In this document: positions 22,951 to 30,090 of the stretch, in pieces
Numbering within the stretch: the stretch's first letter is position 1
Layout: each line of letters starts with the position of its first letter
DNA from: Solihabitans fulvus
Lineage (GTDB): Bacteria; Actinomycetota; Actinomycetes; Mycobacteriales; Pseudonocardiaceae
Direction: 5' to 3'
DNA: 64,000 nucleotides
Assembly (NCBI RefSeq): GCF_008386585.1
Contig: NZ_VUOB01000077.1
Span: forward strand, 1-64,000
Position numbers and translations under genes: made by a program
Notes under the pieces: generated by a model
Seen by the model: the letters and a program-made list of their open reading frames with translations, nothing else
Database searches by the model: none
Told to the model about the DNA's origin: nothing

Positions 22951-24510
22951 TCACCAGTTCGTCAGCACCAGATGGTTCACCGCGAGCGCGGTCACCGCCT
23001 GGGCGGCCAGCCAGCGCCGCCTGCCCGGCGCGGGCAGCAGCGCGGCGGCCGGGATGAGCCACACCGTGAACGGTAGCCAGATCCGTTCCACCTCCGCCTT
23101 GCTCAGCCCGGAGGAGTCCGCGAGCAGCACCGCCAGCGCCGCCGCGCACGCCAGCACCGCGAGCGGCAGCAGGGCCGGATCGAGCCGCCGCCGGGCCAGG
23201 CCGGCGACCGCGCGGCGCAGTCCGGCCATCGGGGCCAGCCCGGTGGCCAGCACGAGGGCCGCGAGGTTCGCCCAGGCCCAGTAGCCGTACGGACGCTCGG
23301 CCGCGATGCCCTGGTAGTAGCGCTGCACCACCAGGTGATAGCCGTCCACCCACCAGAACCCGGCCGCCGCGAACGCGCCGACCACCGCGAGCGCCCCGGC
23401 CCCGGCGAGCAGGGCGGCGCGCCAGTTCCTGGTGAGGACGAGGACGGCGAGCGCCGGCAACGCGAGCAGCACCAGACCGTAGGAGAGGAAGACGCCGAAG
23501 CCGAGCAGCGCGCCGCCGGAGCAGGCGGCCAGCCACCGGCGGCCGGGCCGGCCTCGCGGGGTGGTCGCGGCGCCGACGGCGAGCAGCGCGATCCCGCAGG
23601 CCGTCACCCCGGCGAACAGCCCGTCCGCCGACACGCCGATCCACACCGCGCCGGGCAGCAGCACCGCGAACGGCAGCGCGGCGCGGGCGGCCGACTCCGG
23701 ATCGACCACGCCCCGCGCGGCCGCGATCGCTCGCAGCGTCACCGGAACGGCCACCGCAGCGAGCGCGCCGACCAGCACGCACGCGACCGCCGCCCAGCCA
23801 CCGCCGCCGAGCCCGACGCGGTCCAGCCACACGAACACCAGCAGCGCGCCGGGCGGGTGGCCCGCGACGTGCACGGTCCACGAGTCGGGTTGGAAGTCCG
23901 GGATCCGCGCGGCGAAACCGCGCAGGGCCGCGCCGATGTCGGCGATGCCGGGCACCTCGTGCAGGTACTCGTCAGGGGTCGCCAGCCGCGACGCGAGGCC
24001 GCGCTGCCAGCCGTCGACAAGGGCCAGCGCGAACGTCCAGGCCACGGCGGCCGCGTACGCCGACCCGAGCGCCGTCCGCCAACTCAGGGCGTGTCCCGTG
24101 GGTCTTTTCCGTCGCGAGCGGGGATCCAGGTGTCGTCTCGCAAGGCGCGCACGCGTCCCCATCCCGGTGTTGGATGGGGGCGTGGGTGCAACGCGGCGAG
24201 GCGGCGCCTGGGCCCCGCGCAGCAGGAAAGAGATCCGCGGGACACGACCTAGCCGCGCCGCGAGTTCCGGCCCCCTGGCGACGACGAGCGCGGCCACCAC
24301 CACCGCGAGCGGGGTGCCGGGGCCGACGTGCGGCAGCCAGCCGCCGAACAGCGGCGGCGCGCCGGCGTAGATGTGCACTCGGCCCGTGTGGTTGAGCCAC
24401 GAGCCGACCAGCGCGGCCGCCGCGACCAGCGTCAGCGCGCCAGCGCCGACGACCAGGTCGGCGCGCCGGCCCGCGCGGGTGGGCGGCCGGACCTCGGTGA
24501 GCACAGACAC
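22951..24510 (-). CDS. Polytopic mannosyltransferase-like membrane protein, interrupted in frame by a MITE-like insert
   Basis: A 519-aa membrane protein with about ten hydrophobic helices. It resembles GT-C polyprenol-dependent glycosyltransferases of actinobacteria: a first outer loop with an acidic cluster (ATPDEYLHEVPGIADIG) and VHVAGHPPGALLVFVWLDRVG. Residues about 88-142 form an Arg/Pro-rich stretch (RISFLLRGAQAPPRRVAP onward) with no hydrophobicity; it is encoded by a 165-bp inverted-repeat element that adds exactly 55 codons. The frame is kept, so the protein may still be made. The GTG start has TATCGT 6 nt upstream. It is the first gene of the operon with the two-component system. 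Confidence 0.75.
   Translation of the reverse strand: MSVLTEVRPPTRAGRRADLVVGAGALTLVAAAALVGSWLNHTGRVHIYAGAPPLFGGWLPHVGPGTPLAVVVAALVVARGPELAARLGRVPRISFLLRGAQAPPRRVAPTPPSNTGMGTRARLARRHLDPRSRRKRPTGHALSWRTALGSAYAAAVAWTFALALVDGWQRGLASRLATPDEYLHEVPGIADIGAALRGFAARIPDFQPDSWTVHVAGHPPGALLVFVWLDRVGLGGGGWAAVACVLVGALAAVAVPVTLRAIAAARGVVDPESAARAALPFAVLLPGAVWIGVSADGLFAGVTACGIALLAVGAATTPRGRPGRRWLAACSGGALLGFGVFLSYGLVLLALPALAVLVLTRNWRAALLAGAGALAVVGAFAAAGFWWVDGYHLVVQRYYQGIAAERPYGYWAWANLAALVLATGLAPMAGLRRAVAGLARRRLDPALLPLAVLACAAALAVLLADSSGLSKAEVERIWLPFTVWLIPAAALLPAPGRRRWLAAQAVTALAVNHLVLTNW
24086..24250. mobile_element. MITE-like insertion with terminal inverted repeats inside a glycosyltransferase gene
   Basis: The ends are inverted repeats: AGGGCGTGTCCCGTGGGTCT at the left and, read from the other strand, AGGTCGTGTCCCGCGGATCT at the right, continuing into TTTCC with one gap. 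The full span is 165 bp. An internal 8-bp hairpin (CCCCATCC/GGATGGGG, 24157-24179) lies in the middle. There is no open frame of its own and no transposase, so a helper element elsewhere would be needed. No unambiguous target duplication is visible. Confidence 0.65.
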
Positions 24511-24653
24511 CCGGACACGATAGGCCGTCCGCAGCAGGGCGGTGCGCCGTTCCGGTTATCCGTCAGCACTACGTAATGACTCTGTCACTCGTCACGGGAT
24601 GGTAAGCAGCGTAAGGGTTCCGGACCGTCCACGGTGGACCTAGGTTCGGCCGC
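24511..24653. promoter_or_regulatory. Divergent promoter region of the glycosyltransferase operons
   Basis: On the plus strand TAGGTT (24641-24646) lies 7 nt before the GTG at 24654. On the minus strand TATCGT lies 6 nt before the GTG at 24510. Between them lies an AT-richer stretch around 24565-24605 with words such as ACGTAATGACTCTGTCACT, a plausible site for the adjacent response regulator. Confidence 0.5.
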
Positions 24654-25319
24654 GTGGATGAGACCAGGAACGTGGTTGACGTGGTGCTGCCCTGTCTCGA
24701 CGAGGCGGCCGCACTGCCCGGGGTGCTCGGCGCGCTGCCCGCCGGCTACCGCGCGGTAGTGGTGGACAACGGATCAAGGGACGGCTCGCCCGAGGTGGCC
24801 GCCGCGCTCGGCGCGCTGGTGCTGCGCGAGCCGCGCAAGGGCTACGGCGCCGCCGTGCACACCGGCATCGAGGGGGCCAGCGCAGAGATCGTCTGCGTGC
24901 TCGACGCGGACGGCTCGCTCGACCCCGCGGAGCTGCCGAGGCTCGTCGGGCCGGTTCGCGACGGGCACGCGGACCTCGTGGTCGGCCGCCGGGTCCCGGT
25001 GAGCAGGGGCAGCTGGCCGTGGCACGCCCGCGTGGGCAACGCGGTGCTGGCTACCCTGTTGCGCCGCAGGGGTTTGGCCGTGCACGACATCGGCCCGGTG
25101 CGGGCGTTCCGGCGGCAGGACCTGCTGGACCTCGGCGTCGCCGACCGCGCCTTCGGCTACCCGCTCGAACTGTTGCTGCGCGCCGCCGAGGCGAACTGGC
25201 GGGTGCGGGAGCTGGACGTCGCGTACCGGCCGAGGACAGCTGGCACGAAGTCCAAGGTGTCCGGTTCGGTGCGCGGCACCGCGCGGGCCGTGCGGGACAT
25301 GGCGGCGGTGCTGCGATGA
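24654..25319 (+). CDS. Family 2 glycosyltransferase (polyprenyl-phosphate hexosyltransferase type)
   Basis: A 221-aa GT-A enzyme: VVLPCLDEAAALPGVL at the N-terminus, VVVDNGSRDGS for nucleotide binding, VCVLDADGSLDP (DxD motif), and a C-terminal region with FGYPLELLLRAAEANWRVRELDV. It has no membrane helices and is the size of catalytic domains that charge polyprenyl phosphate. Leaderless GTG start at 24654. It is the first gene of a five-gene operon; the stop overlaps the next start as ATGA. It could make the lipid-linked sugar used by the membrane transferase on the other side of the promoter (inference). Confidence 0.87.
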   Translation: MDETRNVVDVVLPCLDEAAALPGVLGALPAGYRAVVVDNGSRDGSPEVAAALGALVLREPRKGYGAAVHTGIEGASAEIVCVLDADGSLDPAELPRLVGPVRDGHADLVVGRRVPVSRGSWPWHARVGNAVLATLLRRRGLAVHDIGPVRAFRRQDLLDLGVADRAFGYPLELLLRAAEANWRVRELDVAYRPRTAGTKSKVSGSVRGTARAVRDMAAVLR

Positions 25320-26122
25320 CCCCGCACGCGAGCCTGTTGGTGGTCGCCAAGGCACCCGTTCCCGGGCTGGCCAAGACCAGGCTGTGTCCGCCGGCCACCC
25401 CGGAGCAGGCCGCCGAGATCGCGGCGGCGGCGCTACTGGACACGCTGGACGCGGTGCTCGGCACGCCGGGTGTCGCGCCCGTGGTCGCGATGGTCGGTCA
25501 GCTGTCCAGGGCGGCCCGGCAGCGGGAGCTGCGCGCGCTGCTGCGGCACGTCGAGGTGATTCCCCAGCGCGGCAACGACTTCGCGGACCGGCTGGCGGCG
25601 GCACACGCGGACACCGCCGCGCTGCACCCGGGGTTGCCGGTGTTCCAGATCGGCATGGACACCCCGCAGCTCACCCCGGCGCTGCTGGACGCCTCGGTCC
25701 GGCGGCTGCGCCTCGGCGAGGCGGACGCCGTGCTTGGGCCGGCCACCGACGGCGGCTGGTGGTCGCTCGGGCTGCGGGAGCCCCGGCACGCCGAGGCCCT
25801 GCGCGACGTGCCGATGTCGACCCCGAGGACCGGCGAGTGGACGCTGGAGGCACTGCGACACAAGGGTTTGATTGTCGATCTACTGCCGCAGATGTCCGAT
25901 GTGGACGATATGGCCGACGCGCTGGCGGTGGCCGCGAACGGCCCGGCCGGCCGGTTCGCGGCGGCGGTCGGCCAGGTGACAGGTGTCGGCCAGGCGACAG
26001 CGGCCAGTCAAGTGACGGCAGTCGGCCGAGTGACAGCGGCGACCAGTCAGGCGGCGGCCGGCCAGGTGACAGCAGTCGGCCGAGCGGCCGCGTCCGTCGA
26101 CAGCCGGTTGGGTGCCCGATGA
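25316..26122 (+). CDS. DUF2064 / TIGR04282-type nucleotidyl- or glycosyltransferase
   Basis: A 268-aa protein. Residues 1-205 match the DUF2064 fold, a GT-A-like family related to CofC nucleotidyltransferases: LLVVAKAPVPGLAKTRLCPP, RGNDFADRLAAAH, QIGMDTPQLTPALLD and GPATDGGWWSLGL. The last 45 or so residues are an imperfect Val-Thr-Ala-rich repeat (GQVTAVGR type) encoded by GGCCAGGTGACAG-like units, probably disordered. It overlaps its neighbours on both sides by ATGA junctions. Substrate unknown; some members are tagged as arsenosugar enzymes, which the context here does not support. Confidence 0.8.
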   Translation: MTPHASLLVVAKAPVPGLAKTRLCPPATPEQAAEIAAAALLDTLDAVLGTPGVAPVVAMVGQLSRAARQRELRALLRHVEVIPQRGNDFADRLAAAHADTAALHPGLPVFQIGMDTPQLTPALLDASVRRLRLGEADAVLGPATDGGWWSLGLREPRHAEALRDVPMSTPRTGEWTLEALRHKGLIVDLLPQMSDVDDMADALAVAANGPAGRFAAAVGQVTGVGQATAASQVTAVGRVTAATSQAAAGQVTAVGRAAASVDSRLGAR

Positions 26123-26760
26123 CGGCGTTCGACCTCGGCCTGCGCGGGCAGCACTGCTGGCTGGATCTGGGCGACGGCAGCCGGGTCATGCTGCCGGTGA
26201 CGCGGTGGCACGCCACGGCGGACGATGCGGACGGCGTGCTGCTGGACGCGTGCCATGGCCCGGCCATTGACCTCGGGTGCGGCCCTGGCCGACTGACCGC
26301 GGCGCTGGCCGGGCGGGGCATCCCGGCGCTCGGCGTCGACCTGTCGCCGGTGGCGGTGCGGCTGACCAGGGCACGCGGCGTCCCGGCCCTGCGGCGGAAC
26401 GTCTTCGAGCCGCTGCCCGGCGAGGGCCGCTGGCGGCACGCCCTGCTCGCGGACGGCAACGTCGGCATCGGCGGCGATCCGGTGGCCATGCTGCGCCGCG
26501 CCGGCGAACTGGTGCGCCCCGGCGGAACGGTGTTGGTCGAGGTGGAGTCGCCCGGCCGCGGCGCGGGGCGGCAGCGGGCCAGGGTCAGCGCCGCCGAGCA
26601 GCGCGGCGAGTGGTTCGACTGGGCGTGGCTCGGCGCGGACGCGGTCGAGCTCGCCGCCGACGTCGCCGGGCTGCGGTGCGCCTGGCTGACGGAACGGTCC
26701 GGCCGCTGGTTCGCGGAGCTGGTCAGGCCGACCGACCACGCAGGGGTGGCGCAGCCATGA
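26119..26760 (+). CDS. Class I SAM-dependent methyltransferase
   Basis: A 213-aa protein with a Rossmann methyltransferase core: AIDLGCGPGRLTAALAGRGIPALGVDLSP is spread over motif I and the acidic end of strand 2, followed by LLADGNVGIGGDP and LVRPGGTVLVEVESPG. Acceptor unknown. It is coupled by ATGA overlaps to the DUF2064 gene and to the oxidoreductase. A role in methylating a sugar or lipid made by the same operon is possible but not shown. Confidence 0.85.
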   Translation: MTAFDLGLRGQHCWLDLGDGSRVMLPVTRWHATADDADGVLLDACHGPAIDLGCGPGRLTAALAGRGIPALGVDLSPVAVRLTRARGVPALRRNVFEPLPGEGRWRHALLADGNVGIGGDPVAMLRRAGELVRPGGTVLVEVESPGRGAGRQRARVSAAEQRGEWFDWAWLGADAVELAADVAGLRCAWLTERSGRWFAELVRPTDHAGVAQP

Positions 26761-27872
26761 GACTCCCCAAGGAAGCCGACTTCACCAGTCAGACGCACGG
26801 GCCGCGCACGGCCGCGCGAATCGGGCTGTGGCTGGGCATCGCCTTTCTCGTCTGTTTCGTCACCGGGCTGCTCAGCCACGCGATCCAGCACCCGCCGAGC
26901 TGGTTCTTCTGGCCGACCCGGCCGATCAACCTGTACCGAATCACCCAGGGCCTGCACGTGGTCTCCGGAGTGGCGGCGATTCCGTTGCTGCTGGCCAAGT
27001 TGTGGAGCGTCTACCCCAAGCTGTTCGGGCGGCCGCTGGTGCGCTCACTGCCGCACGCGCTGGAGCGCGGCTCGATCCTGGTGCTGATCGGCGCGTCGTT
27101 CTTCGAGCTGACCACCGGGCTGTTCAACGTCGCGCAGAACTACCCGTGGAAGTTCTTCTTCCCAGTAGCCCATTACGCGGCGGGCTGGCTCGCCGTCGGC
27201 GCGCTGCTCGTGCACGTCGCGGTCAAGCTTCCGGTGATCCGCACCGCACTGACCAGGGAACCGAAACCGGTCGATCCGCCGACGGGAGCGTTGTCCCGCC
27301 GAGGTTTCCTGCGCACCACCTGGGCCGCGTCGGGGGTCGCTGTGCTGGCCACGGCCGGCGTCGCCGTGCCGTGGCTGCGGCAGGTCTCGGTGCTGGCGTG
27401 GCGCTCGGACCGGGGGCCGCAGGGCCTGCCGGTGAACCGCACCGCCACCGCAGCCGGTGTGTCCACTGTGGACGACACGTGGCGGCTCGAGGTCGTGAAC
27501 GGCGGCGTGACCATGCGGCTGTCGCTGGCCGAGCTGGCCGCGCTGCCGCAGACCACGGCGGAGCTGCCGATCGCCTGCGTCGAGGGCTGGAGCCAGTCCG
27601 CGATCTGGACCGGCGTGCCGGTGTCGGCGCTGCTGCGTGCCGCGCACGCGTCGCCCGGCCGGGCCGTGCGGGTGGACTCGCTGGAACGGGACGGTCTCTA
27701 CCGCTCCAGCGAGCTGCCGGCCGCGCACGCCGACGACCCGTTGACGCTGCTGGCGTTGCGGCTCGGCGGCGAGGCGCTCGACCTCGACCACGGCTATCCG
27801 TGCCGGATCATCGCGCCGAGCAGGCCCGGTGTGTTGCAGACGAAGTGGGTCAACCGCCTGGAGGTGCTGTGA
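26757..27872 (+). CDS. Cytochrome b561-like membrane domain fused to a sulfite-oxidase-type molybdopterin domain
   Basis: A 371-aa fusion. Residues about 20-175 form four or five helices with His residues suited to haem ligation (LLSHAIQHPP, QGLHVVSG, VAHYAAGW, LLVHVAVK), like a cytochrome b561 fold. Residues 182-205 hold RRGFLR and a further hydrophobic stretch. Residues 230-371 match the oxidoreductase molybdopterin-binding domain: LPIACVEGWSQSAIWTGVPV carries the Cys that would ligand molybdenum, and PSRPGVLQTKWVNRLEV is typical. It should move electrons between quinones and an unknown outer substrate. moaB2 lies 7 kb away. Start overlaps as ATGA. Confidence 0.85.
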   Translation: MRLPKEADFTSQTHGPRTAARIGLWLGIAFLVCFVTGLLSHAIQHPPSWFFWPTRPINLYRITQGLHVVSGVAAIPLLLAKLWSVYPKLFGRPLVRSLPHALERGSILVLIGASFFELTTGLFNVAQNYPWKFFFPVAHYAAGWLAVGALLVHVAVKLPVIRTALTREPKPVDPPTGALSRRGFLRTTWAASGVAVLATAGVAVPWLRQVSVLAWRSDRGPQGLPVNRTATAAGVSTVDDTWRLEVVNGGVTMRLSLAELAALPQTTAELPIACVEGWSQSAIWTGVPVSALLRAAHASPGRAVRVDSLERDGLYRSSELPAAHADDPLTLLALRLGGEALDLDHGYPCRIIAPSRPGVLQTKWVNRLEVL

Positions 27873-28291
27873 TGCGGGTGTTGCGTGTCGTGTTGGCCGT
27901 GCTGGGGCTGGCGGCGCTGGGCTGGGGCGGGAGCCTGCTGGTTCCGCTGCTGCTGGGCTCGCCGGGCGACGCGGTGTCGCTGCTGGCCTGGCTCGGCGGC
28001 GGTCCCGTGCTGCACGACCTGCTGCTGGCCCCGGCCGTCGCGCTGCTCGGCACCGTCATCGTCAGGGCGCTGTCGCCGCGCTGGCGCGGGCCGGTGACGA
28101 CCGGGCTGGTGGTCACCGGGACGCTCGGGCTGCTCTCGGTTCCGTTGCTGTGGCGGGAGAACTCGGGCCCGCCGAACCCCGGACTGCACGACCGCCCCTA
28201 CCTGGCCGGCCTTGCCGCGGCGGTCGCGGTGGTGTGGATCGTGGTGCTGCTGTGCGGGGTCACCCACCGCCGCACGAAGTCGAGCCCGTAA
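27872..28291 (+). CDS. Small polytopic membrane protein of the molybdopterin operon
   Basis: 139 residues with four hydrophobic segments (about 4-30, 45-65, 75-95 and 110-130) and a polar connecting loop. The start codon shares its A with the oxidoreductase stop (TGATG). I do not recognise the family. Its constant position after the b561/molybdopterin protein suggests a partner subunit or assembly factor; that is inference. A 12-bp hairpin overlapping its stop codon ends the operon. Confidence 0.75.
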   Translation: MRVLRVVLAVLGLAALGWGGSLLVPLLLGSPGDAVSLLAWLGGGPVLHDLLLAPAVALLGTVIVRALSPRWRGPVTTGLVVTGTLGLLSVPLLWRENSGPPNPGLHDRPYLAGLAAAVAVVWIVVLLCGVTHRRTKSSP

Positions 28292-28316
28292 CGCCGTTTG
28301 GTGGCGGCGTTACGGG
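28285..28316. terminator. Bidirectional terminator between the molybdopterin operon and pepD
   Basis: CCCGTAACGCCG and its complement form a perfect 12-bp stem with an 8-nt loop. It starts inside the last codons of the upstream gene and lies 30 bases from the pepD stop on the other strand. Confidence 0.8.
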
Positions 28317-28346
28317 CCCACGGGCATGACGTGCGAGCTTGGTGGG

Positions 28347-29930
28347 TTACTTGACGACGACCGGCTGTCCGCCGAGGGTGACGTCGACCGTGTGGTCGTT
28401 GTTACCGATGGTCAGCTTCACCTTGTCGTTCGGCGCGTGCGAGCGGACCGCGGCGACGAGCGCGTCGGAGTTGGCGATCACCCTGTCGTCGATCTTGGTG
28501 ACCACGTCGCCCGACTTGACGCCGCCCTTCTCGGCCGCGCCACCAGCGGTGACGTCGGCGATCTGCGCGCCGGGGCTGCCGTCCTGGGTGTCCCTGACGC
28601 TGACGCCGAGGACGGTCTGGGTGGCCTTGCCGGTGTCGGACAGCTCCTTGGCGGTCCGCCTTGCCTGGTCGATCGGGATGGCGAAGCCGATGCCGACCGA
28701 GCCGCCCTGGGTCTGCTGGCTGGAGTTCGGGCTGTAGATCGCCGAGTTGATGCCGATCACCTGGCCCTGCATGTTCACCAGCGGGCCGCCGGAGTTGCCC
28801 GGGTTGATCGCCGCGTCGGTCTGGATGGCGTTGAGGACCGTGTCCTGGCCGCCGTTCTCGCCGCCCGCCCTGACCGGACGGTTCAGCGAGCTGACGATGC
28901 CGGCGGTGACGGTGCCGGTCAGCTCGAACGGCGAGCCGACCGCGACGACGCCCTGGCCGATCTTCATGTCGCCCGAGCTGCCGAACTCGGCGACGGGCAG
29001 GCCGGACACGCCCTGCGCCTTGACCACCGCGAGGTCGGAGGTGGGGTCGCGGCCGACGATCGTGGCCGGCACGGACCTGCCGTCCTGGAACACGGCCTTG
29101 ATCTGGCCGTTGGCCGCCGCGACCTCGACCACGTGGTTGTTGGTCAGGATCAGGCCGTCGGAGCTGAAGATGATGCCGGAGCCCTCGCCGGCCTGCGTCC
29201 GGCCGGCCACCTGGAGCTGCACGACGACCGGCAGCACCTTCTGCGCGACCTGCTCGACGGAGCCCGCGGGCGCGTTGCTGGCCGGCTGGGCCGTCTTGGG
29301 CTGGTTGAGGGCGTTGACCACCGGCTGGTTCTGGGTGCCCAGCTGGTGCCCGACGTAGCCGCCGACACCGCCGGCCACGCCGCCGACCAACACGACCAGC
29401 AGCACCGCCGCGGCCACGACGCGGCCCCGCCGGCGCTGCGGCCGTGCCTGCGGTGCACCCCCCTGCCCCGAGTAGAGCGGCTGCTGGAGCGTCGGCGGGC
29501 CGGCGTGGCCTGGCGGCGGTGCGTCTCCCGGCCCGCCGAGCGCGCCCTGCATCGCGCCCGGCTGGCCGGGAACCGGCTGACCAACACCCTGCTGCTGGTA
29601 GCCGGCGTAGTGCTGACCGGTCGCCGTCCACTGCTGTTGCTGCGGCGGCGTGTGTCCCCCCGGGACGGACGGCGTCTCGGCCGCCTGCTCCGGCCTCGCC
29701 CACGGGTTCACCGGGGTGATCGGCTCACCGGAGTGCGGCGCGCTCTCGGCGGTCGCCGGCTGGGCGGTCTGCGGCGCCTCGACAGGCGCGCCGACGGGCG
29801 GCGCGGCGGGAGTCTCGGCGGCCTGGTCCGACGTCGGCCCGACCACGGGCGCTGGGCCGGCGGGCTGCGTACCGTCTTCGACTGGTCGCTCCGGCTGACC
29901 TGCCGGAACGCCCGGGGTGTGCTCGGTCAT
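28347..29930 (-). CDS. pepD: HtrA-like membrane serine protease PepD
   Basis: A 527-aa DegP/HtrA protease. Residues 1-160 are a Gln/Pro-rich cytoplasmic region, a membrane helix lies at about 165-190 (VVAAAVLLVVLVGGVAGGVG), then a trypsin-like domain with His in TNNHVV (about 266), Asp in SDLAVV (about 300) and Ser in NPGNSGGPLVN (about 379), and one C-terminal PDZ domain. It acts outside the membrane in envelope protein quality control. In mycobacteria pepD is controlled by MprAB and lies next to it; here mprBA lies 17.6 kb away. ATG at 29928-29930 chosen because longer frames lack a ribosome site. Confidence 0.93.
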   Translation of the reverse strand: MTEHTPGVPAGQPERPVEDGTQPAGPAPVVGPTSDQAAETPAAPPVGAPVEAPQTAQPATAESAPHSGEPITPVNPWARPEQAAETPSVPGGHTPPQQQQWTATGQHYAGYQQQGVGQPVPGQPGAMQGALGGPGDAPPPGHAGPPTLQQPLYSGQGGAPQARPQRRRGRVVAAAVLLVVLVGGVAGGVGGYVGHQLGTQNQPVVNALNQPKTAQPASNAPAGSVEQVAQKVLPVVVQLQVAGRTQAGEGSGIIFSSDGLILTNNHVVEVAAANGQIKAVFQDGRSVPATIVGRDPTSDLAVVKAQGVSGLPVAEFGSSGDMKIGQGVVAVGSPFELTGTVTAGIVSSLNRPVRAGGENGGQDTVLNAIQTDAAINPGNSGGPLVNMQGQVIGINSAIYSPNSSQQTQGGSVGIGFAIPIDQARRTAKELSDTGKATQTVLGVSVRDTQDGSPGAQIADVTAGGAAEKGGVKSGDVVTKIDDRVIANSDALVAAVRSHAPNDKVKLTIGNNDHTVDVTLGGQPVVVK

Positions 29931-30012
29931 GGCACCTACTGTGGCGCGCGCTCCTGAGAACAGCCTTAGACCCGCCTGGGGTTCAGGTGTGGAATCCACC
30001 GGAAAGCGTGAC

Positions 30013-30048
30013 GGCCGGCCCGGCTGGATCGCGCCAGCCGGACCGGCC
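30013..30048. terminator. GC-rich hairpin after the GH92 gene
   Basis: Two 15-base arms (GGCCGGCCCGGCTGG and its complement with one mismatch) around the 6-nt loop ATCGCG, between the GH92 stop and the pepD start; it should end the GH92 transcript. Confidence 0.65.
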
Positions 30049-30090
30049 GCCGTCGACCGGTGTCATTCGCCCCTTGTCATGGCGTCGTCG

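Noticed and set aside
22951..24510. Frameshift or assembly error in the membrane transferase gene
   Set aside because: The odd Arg/Pro stretch is bounded by inverted repeats and keeps the frame, so an insertion explains it better.
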